This document shows, one piece after another, positions 47,943-56,010 of a stretch of DNA of 64,000 nt (the first letter of the stretch is position 1; each line of letters starts with the position of its first letter). The notes below the pieces were generated by a model. That model searched no databases. It had not been told where the DNA came from and saw nothing but the letters and a program-made list of their open reading frames with translations. The translations under genes and the position numbers were made by a program. This DNA is from an uncultured Ellagibacter sp. (GTDB taxonomy: Bacteria; Actinomycetota; Coriobacteriia; Coriobacteriales; Eggerthellaceae): assembly GCA_934663775.1 (NCBI GenBank), contig CAKUKU010000010.1, positions 1 to 64,000 on the forward strand, in the 5' to 3' direction.

Positions 47943-48019
47943 TGGTCGGGATGACAGGATTTGAACCTGCGGCCTCTGCGTCCCGAACGCAGCGCTCTAC
48001 CAAGCTGAGCCACATCCCG
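47943..48019 (-). tRNA. tRNA-Pro (anticodon CGG)
   Basis: A 77-base cloverleaf with encoded CCA: acceptor CGGGATG/CATCCCG, anticodon loop TTCGGGA giving CGG (codon CCG), T-loop TTCAAAT. Own promoter at 48046-48073. Confidence 0.97.
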
Positions 48020-48045
48020 AAGTGCTGTTTGCGACAGCAAACGGT

Positions 48046-48073
48046 ATATTACCATAACGATTCCGCTTGGCAA
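48046..48073 (-). promoter_or_regulatory. tRNA-Pro promoter
   Basis: Minus strand: TTGCCA (48068-48073), 16-base spacer, TAATAT (48046-48051). Same -10 hexamer as the rRNA and tRNA-Ala promoters but without the A/T palindrome upstream. Confidence 0.7.
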
Positions 48074-48176
48074 GACTCAATTTTGAAAGCGAGGTTGAGA
48101 AAAACGAAAACCCGCGGCGCCGTCCCGCACCGCGACGATTGGGTACATGAGGAAGACCCGCGCCGACAATCGCTGG

Positions 48177-48590
48177 CTACCTCACGTGAGGATTCGGTGT
48201 TGCAGCGCTTTTCGGCACGATCAGGCACAAGACGCTGCCCTCCGAAATGACGTCGCCCGCATCATCGCGCGCGCACACGTTCCAGAAAAGCTTGCGATAT
48301 CCCTTCGAGCTTTTCTCCTCACGGTCGAGCACCGCCTCGCCATGAAGCGTACCGTCGACGCCGCTCTTGCGATGCGTGACGTTCACGTTCACCCCAAAGG
48401 ACAGCTCGCGCGCGTGGTCGGCGTTGAGCTCCGTGCCCAGGCTCGCCACCGATTCGAGCAGCGCAATCGTCGCGCCCCCGTGCACAAAGCCGAACGGCTG
48501 GCGAATGGCATCGGTGATGGGAAGCTCGGCCCGCACGTACGTGCCGCTCGCCTCGGGGAAGGTGATTCCCAGCAGTTCGTTGAAGCTCAC
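48177..48590 (-). CDS. hotdog-fold thioesterase, PaaI family
   Basis: 137 residues with the PaaI-type motif FGFVHGGATIALLESVASLG and NVNVTHRKS, which form the acyl-CoA thioesterase active site. It probably hydrolyses aryl- or acyl-CoA thioesters; the substrate is unknown. The start is a GTG at 48590 with AAGGAGAG upstream. Follows the flippase-like gene by 36 bases on the same strand. Confidence 0.87.
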   Translation of the reverse strand: MSFNELLGITFPEASGTYVRAELPITDAIRQPFGFVHGGATIALLESVASLGTELNADHARELSFGVNVNVTHRKSGVDGTLHGEAVLDREEKSSKGYRKLFWNVCARDDAGDVISEGSVLCLIVPKSAATPNPHVR

Positions 48591-48626
48591 AGATGGCTCT
48601 CCTTGAGTTGCATGTGGGCGAGGCGG

Positions 48627-49802
48627 CTATCTCCCTCGCGAGGGGCGGTCGGTGCCGCTGCGGCGCTTGCGAGGCTCCTCACGCTCGGGAACAGGGGGAA
48701 TGGCTCCCGTGCCCGCCTGCACCATCGCGTCGATTTCCTTCGCCATCTTGTCGGCGCCTTCCAGACGGTTCTTCTCGGTGCCTTCCATGGCCTTCTTGCC
48801 CTCGCCCTGGAAGGTTTTCGTACGCTGGATGAGGATGGCGCCGATCAAGAACGGCATCCAGAACACGATGCCGCGATACACCAGGCCAATAGCCGTGCCC
48901 GCTGCGGCCGTCTCGCCGAACATCGTAAACGCCACGACCACCGCGGCCTCCACGACGCCGACGCCCTGCGGCGTGATCGAGATCATGGCGAACAGTGTCG
49001 CGACCACGTAACCGCAGATGAGAACCTCAGGGTTCGTCACGCCGAACGCCACGCCCACGAGCGCGAAGCAGCTCAGCTCGCACGTCGACGCGATAAGAGA
49101 GCAGCCGTAGGCCTTGAGCGTCGGCTTCGGGCTGTGGCCGATCAGGCCCGCCGCCTCGGAAAACGTGGCCGCGATGTTCTCGACCCAGGGTTTTAGGGGC
49201 GGCTTCTTGAACAGTCTGCGGATACGGTTCACCAGCCGCTCGATGGGGCGCAGGATCTTCAGCATGAGCGCCGGGCGCTTGCGACCCAAGACGAGCACGC
49301 CGATCATGCAGCCCACAAGCAGCATCACCACCATGCCCAAGAGGAACCACACAGGCGAAAGGCCCACCGTGACCAGCAGGATAAGGAACGCCAAGATCAT
49401 GATGGTGCAGAAGGCGCCGTCAATCGTAATCTGCATGAGCAGCGCGGCAGATGTTGCCTTGCCGGGCGAGATTCCGCGACGACGCGCGTCGTCGACCACA
49501 AGTGTTGTGCCCGCCAAGTTGAGCGACGGCGCGATCGTGTTCATGAAGAAGGTGCCGAACACGAGCGGCAACGTGGTGCGCGGGGCCATATGCTCCCCCA
49601 CCGCGCGGAAGCACGACGAGTACGCGAAGCTCTGCGAGACGTACTTGCACAGCTGGGTGAGGATGGCCGCGACGAGCGGGATCGTGGAGCCGCGCTGCAT
49701 GGTCTCGGCGAGTTCGGCCAGCTGGTCGCCCCGCAAGAACACCACCGCCAAAACGATGATGAGCACGAGGCCGACCAGCAGATTTCTGATGCTGAACTTC
49801 AC
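48627..49802 (-). CDS. UPF0104 / AglD-MprF-type integral membrane protein (flippase-like)
   Basis: 391 residues, about eight membrane segments, with the family blocks NTIAPSLNLAGTT near the first third and SITPQGVGVVEAAVVVAF later. Related to the flippase half of lysylphosphatidylglycerol synthase, so lipid flipping or export is likely, but no synthase domain is present. The last 60 residues are charged and cytoplasmic. Start is a GTG at 49802 with AGGGAC upstream, 21 bases after the purH stop. Confidence 0.82.
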   Translation of the reverse strand: MKFSIRNLLVGLVLIIVLAVVFLRGDQLAELAETMQRGSTIPLVAAILTQLCKYVSQSFAYSSCFRAVGEHMAPRTTLPLVFGTFFMNTIAPSLNLAGTTLVVDDARRRGISPGKATSAALLMQITIDGAFCTIMILAFLILLVTVGLSPVWFLLGMVVMLLVGCMIGVLVLGRKRPALMLKILRPIERLVNRIRRLFKKPPLKPWVENIAATFSEAAGLIGHSPKPTLKAYGCSLIASTCELSCFALVGVAFGVTNPEVLICGYVVATLFAMISITPQGVGVVEAAVVVAFTMFGETAAAGTAIGLVYRGIVFWMPFLIGAILIQRTKTFQGEGKKAMEGTEKNRLEGADKMAKEIDAMVQAGTGAIPPVPEREEPRKRRSGTDRPSRGR

Positions 49803-49823
49803 GGTTGAGGTTCGTCCCTGTCC

Positions 49824-51434
49824 CTAGTGGCGGAAGTGGCGATGCCCGGTGAAGACCATGGCGATGCCATGCTCGTTGGCGGCCTGGATGCACTCCTCGT
49901 CGCGGATGGAGCCGCCCGGCTGGATGATGGCGGTCACGCCCCACTCGGACAGCGTGTCCACATTGTCGCGGAAGGGGAAGAACGCGTCGGACGCGCACAC
50001 GAGCCCCTCCGCGGGCACGCCCATGCGATCGCACGCCTCGTGGGCGCGCTTGCACGCGATGAGTGCGGAGTCGACGCGGTTCGGCTGGCCGGGGCCCATG
50101 CCGATGCCCGCATGGTCGCGCGACACGAGGATGGCGTTGCTCTTCACGCCCTTGCACACGCGCCACGCGAAGAGCAGCTCGTGCATCTCCTCGTCGGTCG
50201 GCTTGCGGTCGGTGGGCACCGTGAAGGTGGCGGGGTCCTCGGCGACGCGGTCGACGTCCTGCACGAGGATGCCGCCGTCGACCGAGCGGAACTCGAGCGC
50301 GGAAGGCGCGTCGACGCCGCCGGTGGCAAGCACGCGCAGGTTCTTCTTCTGCTGCAGAAGCTCGAGCGCGTCAGGCGCGAACGAGGGCGCGATGAGTACT
50401 TCAACGAAGAGATGGTTCTCGTTGATGTGATCGACCATATCCTTCGTGACCTCGCGGTTTGCCGCGATGATTCCACCGTAAGCGCTCTTCGGGTCACATG
50501 CGAAGGCCTTGTCGAAGGCCGCAACCACGCTCTCGGCAGTGGCCGATCCGCACGGGTTTTGGTGCTTCAAGATGACCACGGCGGGCTCGTCGAACTCGCG
50601 CACGAGCGACCAGCAGGCGTCAGTGTCGAGGATGTTGTTGTAGGAAAGCTCCTTGCCATTGAGCTGCTCGGCGTTCACGAGGCTGTGCTCGCTCTCGAAG
50701 TCGGGCAGGCGGTAGAAGGCGGCTTCCTGATGCGGGTTCTCGCCGTAGCGCAACCCCTGCTGCTTGACCATGTACAGGTCGTAGTAATCGGGGAACTCGC
50801 CTTCACCCTCGGCCTCAAGGGAGTCGTCCTCCTCGGCGAGCTGCTCGAACATCCAGTCGGCGATGGCCCCGTCGTAGGAGCTCGTGGTCTCGAAGACGTT
50901 CAGGGCCAGACGGGCGCGGGTCGCACGCTTCGTGGCGCCGTCGTTTTCGCACATCTCGGCCAGGATGTCGTCGTAGCTTTCAGGGTCGGTGACCACGGCC
51001 ACGCTCTCGAAGTTCTTCGCGGCGCTGCGCAGCATCGACGGGCCGCCGATGTCGATGTTCTCGATGCAGGTGCCGAAATCAGCGCCGGATTCCACCGTCT
51101 TTTCGAAGGCGTACAGGTTCACGACGACCATGTCGATCATCTCGATGCCGTGCTCGGCGGCTTCGGCCATGTGCTGGGGGTTGTCGCGCTTCGCCAAAAG
51201 CCCGCCGTGCACCATCGGGTGCAGCGTCTTCACACGGCCGTCCATCATCTCTGGGAAATGCGTCACCTCGTCGATGGGGGTCACCGGAACGCCCGCCTCG
51301 GCGATGACCTTCGCGGTACCGCCCGTCGAGATGATTTCCGCGCCGAACTCGTCGTGCAGCGCACGCGCGAAATCGACGACGCCCGTCTTGTCGGTCACCG
51401 ACATGAGGACGCGTTTGATCTTGGGATCAGCCAT
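49824..51434 (-). CDS. purH: bifunctional AICAR transformylase / IMP cyclohydrolase
   Basis: Last two steps of IMP synthesis. 536 residues: N-terminal IMP cyclohydrolase domain (SVTDKTGVVDFAR, DGRVKTLHPMVHGGLL) and C-terminal AICAR transformylase with ILKHQNPCGSA. Start 51434 follows GAGGAGAA. Downstream of xdhC beyond a hairpin and upstream of the flippase-like gene. Confidence 0.96.
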   Translation of the reverse strand: MADPKIKRVLMSVTDKTGVVDFARALHDEFGAEIISTGGTAKVIAEAGVPVTPIDEVTHFPEMMDGRVKTLHPMVHGGLLAKRDNPQHMAEAAEHGIEMIDMVVVNLYAFEKTVESGADFGTCIENIDIGGPSMLRSAAKNFESVAVVTDPESYDDILAEMCENDGATKRATRARLALNVFETTSSYDGAIADWMFEQLAEEDDSLEAEGEGEFPDYYDLYMVKQQGLRYGENPHQEAAFYRLPDFESEHSLVNAEQLNGKELSYNNILDTDACWSLVREFDEPAVVILKHQNPCGSATAESVVAAFDKAFACDPKSAYGGIIAANREVTKDMVDHINENHLFVEVLIAPSFAPDALELLQQKKNLRVLATGGVDAPSALEFRSVDGGILVQDVDRVAEDPATFTVPTDRKPTDEEMHELLFAWRVCKGVKSNAILVSRDHAGIGMGPGQPNRVDSALIACKRAHEACDRMGVPAEGLVCASDAFFPFRDNVDTLSEWGVTAIIQPGGSIRDEECIQAANEHGIAMVFTGHRHFRH

Positions 51435-51470
51435 GTATGTTCTCCTCTCAAGGGTTGGAACTTCTTTAAG

Positions 51471-51499
51471 GGTGCGCGGCCCTGTGCTCGCCGCGCACC
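51471..51499 (-). terminator. hairpin between xdhC and purH
   Basis: GGTGCGCGG and CCGCGCACC form a perfect 9-bp stem with an 11-base loop. The minus strand continues CTTAAAGAAG, a weak T-run, so it may be a partial terminator. Confidence 0.55.
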
Positions 51500-51523
51500 T
51501 CGCGCAAGCCAGGAAAGCGGTCG

Positions 51524-52513
51524 CTATCGTCCAAGCGACTGATCGTGCCTTTCGCGGGCCTCATCACTGTAGCGCTCCTTGTAGCGCACGTCGATGAGCT
51601 CTGCGACGATAGCGATCGCCAATTCGGCGGGCGTCTTCGCGCCGAACTTCAAACCGATGGGGCGCTTGATGGAATTCCACTGCTCCTCGGTGACGCCGCG
51701 CGAGGTCACGAGGTCGTGCACCGTGGTGTTCTTCCCCTTGCAGCCCATCATGCCCACGTAGTGCACGTTGTGGCGAACCGCCCACACGCACGATTCGGGG
51801 TCGAACATGTGCCCGCGCGTGAGCACGCAGACGTAGTCGGCGGGCGCGGCGTGGTACTCGTCGAGGCCGTCGAAGTTGTCACCCGGAAGCTCGATGCGCG
51901 CGGCGTCGGGGAAGCGCTCCTCGGAGATGTAGGCGGGGTCGTAATCGACGACCGTCACCTTGAAGCCGACGTGGGTTGCAAGCGCGGAAAGCTCGCTCGC
52001 GACGTCGGAGGCGCCTAGAAGCCACACGTGCACCTGGTCGAACAGTGCGACGGAGCGCCAGGTCAGGCCCTCGAACTGCTCGTTGTGCATCGAGGGGCCG
52101 CGCGTGACGTCCTTCATCTGGAATATATCGCGCGGACTCGGCGTGCGCGAGGACACGATTTCTTTGGCGTCGTTGCAGAAGAAGACGAGCGGCTCGCCGT
52201 CGGCGGAACCCTGGTCGCCGTACTTCTTGGTGACCTCATTGTCGGTGTTTTCCTGCGCCTTGGCGGCGTCGTAGATCACCTTGAAGCCGAGCCATGCCAG
52301 GTCGTGCTCGTCGACGGCGCGGATGGCGCGCTCGAACGTGGGGATGTCGGCCTCGGTCAGGCTCTTCGCGATGACGTCGAGGTAGTCGGGGGCAACGTGG
52401 TTGTTCCCCGCGAGCGCTTCAGCGGAAAAGCAGGGGAAATCCTCCGACGAGAGCTGCGGGGTCCGGCCCGCCTTCAAGTCGTCGATGATGGATTGCAGCA
52501 CGGCCTTGTTCAT
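51524..52513 (-). CDS. XdhC-family protein
   Basis: 329 residues. The C-terminal half is the XdhC Rossmann domain (VHVWLLGASDVASELSALA, VTVVDYDPAYISEERFP, YVCVLTRGHMFD, YVGMMGCKGKN). The N-terminal 100 residues differ from classic XdhC. XdhC binds and sulfurates molybdenum cofactor for xanthine dehydrogenase-type enzymes. It lies between purN and purH, so a purine oxidation link fits, but no molybdenum hydroxylase is in the window. Start 52513 with AAAGGACAG upstream. Confidence 0.85.
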   Translation of the reverse strand: MNKAVLQSIIDDLKAGRTPQLSSEDFPCFSAEALAGNNHVAPDYLDVIAKSLTEADIPTFERAIRAVDEHDLAWLGFKVIYDAAKAQENTDNEVTKKYGDQGSADGEPLVFFCNDAKEIVSSRTPSPRDIFQMKDVTRGPSMHNEQFEGLTWRSVALFDQVHVWLLGASDVASELSALATHVGFKVTVVDYDPAYISEERFPDAARIELPGDNFDGLDEYHAAPADYVCVLTRGHMFDPESCVWAVRHNVHYVGMMGCKGKNTTVHDLVTSRGVTEEQWNSIKRPIGLKFGAKTPAELAIAIVAELIDVRYKERYSDEARERHDQSLGR

Positions 52514-52579
52514 GGAGCTGTCCTTTCTTCAAACCGTTTCCCGACGCCAGCGCTAAGGGGCCTTAAGCGTCGCACCATC

Positions 52580-52603
52580 GACGCCGGTGTTGGGGCCGGC
52601 GTC
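52580..52603. other. GC hairpin between purN and xdhC
   Basis: GACGCCGG (52580-52587) and CCGGCGTC (52596-52603), 8 perfect pairs, in a gap where GCCGGC occurs again downstream. No T-run; more likely RNA processing or partial termination. Confidence 0.4.
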
Positions 52604-52677
52604 GTGTTCCCGACGTCGCCGTGGGGCGGCGCCGCACTTGACAACGCCGGCGCAGAGAGCCGGCATCGTAGTAGCCA

Positions 52678-53292
52678 TCAGCTGATGTGAACCTTGTTCG
52701 TGGAGGGGTCGACGGCGACGCGCCCTTCGGCGATCAGCCCGATGACCTCGGGATAGAGCACGTGTTCCACATCGTGGATCTTCGCCTCGAGCGTGTCAAG
52801 CGTATCGCTTTCGGCCACTGTAATCGCGCGCTGCGCAACGATAGGACCCTTATCGTAGTCGGCGTTCGCGAAGTGCACCGTGACGCCCGTCACCTTCACG
52901 CCCGCGTTAAACGCGTCGGCGATGGCATGCGCGCCCTTGAACGACGGCAGAAGCGCCGGATGCAGGTTGAGCACGCGGTTGGGGAACGCGTCGAGCATGA
53001 CAGAAGTCACCTTGCGCATGTAGCCCGCCATGACCACGTATTCCGCACCCGCTTCCCGAAGCGCCTCGACGACCTGCGCGTCGGCTGCGAGCACGTCGGC
53101 GTATTTCTCGCGATTCATCACGAGCGTGGGAATTCCCGCCGCACGCGCGCGCTCGATGCCGTACGCGTCGGGGCGCGACGACACGACGAGCACGATGTCG
53201 GTGGGCAGGCCCTCGGCAATCGAGTCGATGATCGCCTGCAAGTTCGTTCCGCTGCCCGAAAGCAGCACGCCAATCTTAAGTCTGTCGGTCAC
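52678..53292 (-). CDS. purN: phosphoribosylglycinamide formyltransferase
   Basis: Adds the first formyl group in purine synthesis. 204 residues with LLSGSGTNLQAI at the N-terminus, the catalytic Asn and His in LNLHPALLPSFKG, and GVTVHFANADYDKGPI. The start is a GTG at 53292 with AAAGGGCGG upstream; the frame extends further but without similarity. It leads the purN-xdhC-purH run. Confidence 0.95.
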   Translation of the reverse strand: MTDRLKIGVLLSGSGTNLQAIIDSIAEGLPTDIVLVVSSRPDAYGIERARAAGIPTLVMNREKYADVLAADAQVVEALREAGAEYVVMAGYMRKVTSVMLDAFPNRVLNLHPALLPSFKGAHAIADAFNAGVKVTGVTVHFANADYDKGPIVAQRAITVAESDTLDTLEAKIHDVEHVLYPEVIGLIAEGRVAVDPSTNKVHIS

Positions 53293-53537
53293 GTAACCGC
53301 CCTTTCCGCAAGATGAGCCGAACCATCGAAGGAATGGGCCGGCGACACAGCAACAAACAGTATACGCAAAAGGCGCGCCGATTCCGCCGCAGAAGCACAA
53401 GCGTCAACCGATTAGCACCGATAACGTCCCCTCACGGGGAATTGGGGTGATCAACCCCTGAAGTCGAGCCTCTCATTCGCCATCGCGCTGCTGGCACCGA
53501 GCGCCGTCGCGGGGTCTTCTTCTCGAAAAACGGGGTG
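53293..53537. other. gap upstream of purN, no gene seen
   Basis: First part of an 825-base non-coding region between purN and the toxin gene. A short GGGGT/ACCCC hairpin near 53445 is the only structure. The promoter of purN should lie here but no clear boxes stand out. Confidence 0.3.
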
Positions 53538-53684
53538 TCGTGGACAAAAAAGGTCGACATGTGAGGAGTATCTAATGGCTAACTTTCATTTGAAAAAACT
53601 GACCTGGGCAAATGTCGACGGAAGCGCGAGCGGGAGGGCTCATTTGGGCTCGAGGACTCGCATATCGCCATTTTTTGTCCACGA
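53538..53684. repeat. 147-bp inverted-repeat element (MITE-like)
   Basis: Arms 53538-53565 and 53657-53684 match in 24 of 28 positions and end in TCGTGGACAAAAAA. The inside contains CCTGGGCAAATGTCGACGG, the reverse complement of which resembles a motif inside the element at 41799-41991. No transposase gene. Confidence 0.7.
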
Positions 53685-53709
53685 AAGGCAGAAATCAGAA
53701 AAGAACGCA

Positions 53710-53794
53710 TTCGGCGGGCCTCATCCAGCAAGCAAGCCGAAATCGGGCCACCGTCTATTCGGCGGGCCTCATCTATGACAAGCCGAAATCGGGA
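53710..53794 (+). repeat. two tandem copies of a palindromic unit
   Basis: ATTCGGCGGGCCTCATC ... AAGCCGAAATCGGG occurs at 53710-53748 and 53758-53794, period 48. Each unit can fold, ATTCGGC against GCCGAAAT. It directly follows the inverted-repeat element. Confidence 0.65.
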
Positions 53795-54117
53795 TAATAA
53801 TGCGCTCGAGGAGATTCACTCGACGCGGCGTTCGCCGCAGGAACCACGAGAAACGAATCCCGCGCCTCAGCGAAACACGCGCCCCATGCGCGCCAGCCGC
53901 CTATTGTAGCGCAGGGAGGGCGTCTAGCCCAAGCGCTTTGCGCGCGTCTCGGGCCGACCGCGACAACGACGATCGCAGCAACTACCACGTCAACTGTGGC
54001 GAAGTGAAACCGTATCCGCACATTAGGACTAGCGAACTACCACCGATGCCGAGGAGAACCACCTTTCGCAAGGGCGATGTTAGGCGAGTCGTTTCAAAGT
54101 TTGCTGGAACAAACTTA
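53795..54117. other. about 320 bases with no gene seen
   Basis: Frames here lack ribosome sites and resemble nothing. No hairpin with a T-run after the toxin stop (54118, minus strand) was identified. Confidence 0.3.
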
Positions 54118-54396
54118 CTAGATTCCCAGCAATTCGCTGTGAGATCCAGTCCTTACCGCCGTGAGCACGAGAAGATCTGAATCAATGCGATATATCAACA
54201 GCCAATCTGGTTCAATACGACACTCCCTGTGGCCATGATATGTTCCCGATAAAGCGTGATCACGATTACGCTCTGGTAAAGACTCACCGCGGCGCAACAT
54301 CGTGATGATCTCATCTGTCTTGGCAAGATCGGCCCCCTGCTTTCTCCTGTGCTTCATGTCTTTCTTGAACTGCGAGGTGAAAGCGACATCAAGCAT
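54118..54396 (-). CDS. RelE/YafQ-type mRNA-interferase toxin
   Basis: 92 residues: MLDVAFTSQFKKDMKHRRKQG, then LPERNRDHALSGTYHGHRECRIEPDWLLIYRI, the standard YafQ/RelE layout with conserved basic and His residues of the ribosome-dependent nuclease site. Inhibits translation when freed from its antitoxin. It starts 3 bases after the antitoxin stop, so the two are cotranslated. The base composition of this pair is lower in GC than the purine genes on both sides, a sign of acquisition. Confidence 0.9.
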   Translation of the reverse strand: MLDVAFTSQFKKDMKHRRKQGADLAKTDEIITMLRRGESLPERNRDHALSGTYHGHRECRIEPDWLLIYRIDSDLLVLTAVRTGSHSELLGI

Positions 54397-54399
54397 AAG

Positions 54400-54690
54400 C
54401 TACTCACCAGAGTCGTCGAAAACCGCCGCCCACATTTCCTTGTTAGTTTTATAAGGCCCCGAAACGCGACCATTTGTCGCATCGTCCATCGCTGCAAGGG
54501 TTTCTGGGGAATACCCGTTGGGGTTCGAGAGATCGAAGGGGAAGCCTCCTCGTCTGTTGAAAGCAGAGACGAACATTCGCAACGCGTTGCTCGGCGATGT
54601 TCCGATGGCATCGCATATTTCCACAAAGCGCCTTTTCTCCGCATCGGTTACTTTCGTAGAAAGCGGTGCACTGATAGTTGCAGAAGCCAT
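54400..54690 (-). CDS. RelB/DinJ-type antitoxin
   Basis: 96 residues: an N-terminal ribbon-helix-helix segment (VTDAEKRRFVEICDAIGTSPSNALRMF) that binds DNA and a C-terminal part (GGFPFDLSNPN, then acidic) that covers the toxin. The FPF-type motif is typical of DinJ. Start 54690 has only a weak AGAGAG site. It is the first gene of the pair and should repress its own promoter at 54749-54782. Confidence 0.88.
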   Translation of the reverse strand: MASATISAPLSTKVTDAEKRRFVEICDAIGTSPSNALRMFVSAFNRRGGFPFDLSNPNGYSPETLAAMDDATNGRVSGPYKTNKEMWAAVFDDSGE

Positions 54691-54710
54691 CGTCTACTCT
54701 CTTCTCTTAT

Positions 54711-54782
54711 TCAAGCTTTTTTTAAGCTATGAGCATTCATTGACTTCCATTGTATGCTTTTAAAAGAAAAGTCTCAAGCATA
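54711..54782 (-). promoter_or_regulatory. promoter and operator of the toxin-antitoxin pair
   Basis: Minus strand: TTGAGA (54772-54777), 17 bases, TACAAT (54749-54754). TATGCTT (54753-54759) and AAGCATA (54776-54782) form an inverted repeat over the promoter, and AGCTT-N5-AAGCT (54714-54728) lies closer to the gene. Both fit autoregulation by a ribbon-helix-helix antitoxin. Confidence 0.6.
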
Positions 54783-54797
54783 GCACCCAAGACGAAA

Positions 54798-54822
54798 AGA
54801 AGGCCCCATATCGAGGCCTTCT
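54798..54822 (-). terminator. terminator after purM
   Basis: AGAAGGCC pairs with GGCCTTCT over a 9-base loop; the minus strand continues TTTCGTCTTG. It separates purM from the toxin-antitoxin pair. Confidence 0.8.
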
Positions 54823-54894
54823 CCGCAATGCACATTCAATCCCAGGTGAGCAGCCCGCAGCATGCCGCGAAGCCACCCATTTTAAGGATTGTCT

Positions 54895-55974
54895 CTATCC
54901 GACGTAGCCGTACAGGTTTCCTTTGCCCGCGTACTCCACTTCGCCTTCACCGGAAACGATGCGACCCACGCGATAGGTGGTCTCGCCCGCCTTCGCGAGC
55001 GCGGCCTCCACCTCGTCCGCACGGTCGGGATCGACGATCAGAACCATGCCGACACCCATGTTGAAGGTTTTGAGCGCCTGGCCCTCGGAGAGGTCGGCCG
55101 CCTCGCACACGTACTTCGCGATTGCGGGAACGGGCCACGTACCCAGATCGACCTGAGCGTTCACCTGCGAATTCAGCGCGCGGTTGAGGTTCTCAGTAAT
55201 GCCACCGCCCGTGATGTGCGCAAGCGCACGCACGGCCTGCGGGCACTCGGCAAGCACGGAGAGCACCTGCTTCACGTAGATGCGCGTCGGGGTGAGCAGC
55301 GCCTCGCCCACCGACTGGCCACCGAGCGCATCCACGGGCGCCAGAAGCTCCTCGGTGCTCTTCCCTTCCACGCACACCTTGCGCGCGAGCGAGTAGCCGT
55401 TGGAGTGCAAGCCCGACGACGCAAGTCCGATGAGCACATCGCCCTCGCGCACGCTTTCGGGGTCGAGCATCTTCGGGCGGTCGACCACGCCCACCGTGAA
55501 GCCGGACAAATCGTAATCATCAGGGTCCATAACACCGGGGTGCTCAGCCATCTCGCCGCCGATGAGCGCGCAGCCCGCCTGGCGGCAACCTTCCCCGATG
55601 CCCGCCACGACTTCCGCCACATGCTCGCGGCGCAGCTTGCCGATCGCGATGTAATCCAGGAAGAACAGCGGCTCGGCGCCGCAGGCGAGGATGTCGTTCA
55701 CGCACATGGCGACAAGGTCGATGCCCACCGTGCCATGCTTGCCGACAAGCTGGGCCACCTTGAGCTTGGTGCCCACGCCATCGGTGCCCGACACGAGCAG
55801 CGGGTCTTCCATCCCCTTCGCCGCCGCGATGGAGAACAGGCCGCCGAAGCCGCCGATGTCGCCCACGACCTCGGGGCGGTAGGTTGAATGCACGGTCTCC
55901 TTGATCGCGTCGACCGCTCGCGCGCCCTCGGCAGTGTCAACGCCCGCCGCCGCGTAGGTGATTTCCTCGCTCAC
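54895..55974 (-). CDS. purM: phosphoribosylformylglycinamidine cyclo-ligase
   Basis: Fifth step of purine synthesis, forms AIR with ATP. 359 residues: YAAAGVDTAEG start, VSGTDGVGTKLKVA, GGEMAEHPG and the C-terminal HITGGGITENL. The start is a GTG at 55974 with AAAGGAG upstream. It follows purF by 36 bases on the same strand. Confidence 0.96.
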   Translation of the reverse strand: MSEEITYAAAGVDTAEGARAVDAIKETVHSTYRPEVVGDIGGFGGLFSIAAAKGMEDPLLVSGTDGVGTKLKVAQLVGKHGTVGIDLVAMCVNDILACGAEPLFFLDYIAIGKLRREHVAEVVAGIGEGCRQAGCALIGGEMAEHPGVMDPDDYDLSGFTVGVVDRPKMLDPESVREGDVLIGLASSGLHSNGYSLARKVCVEGKSTEELLAPVDALGGQSVGEALLTPTRIYVKQVLSVLAECPQAVRALAHITGGGITENLNRALNSQVNAQVDLGTWPVPAIAKYVCEAADLSEGQALKTFNMGVGMVLIVDPDRADEVEAALAKAGETTYRVGRIVSGEGEVEYAGKGNLYGYVG

Positions 55975-56010
55975 TTTTCGCTCCTTTTCGTAAATGTCGC
56001 GCCCGGGCAG

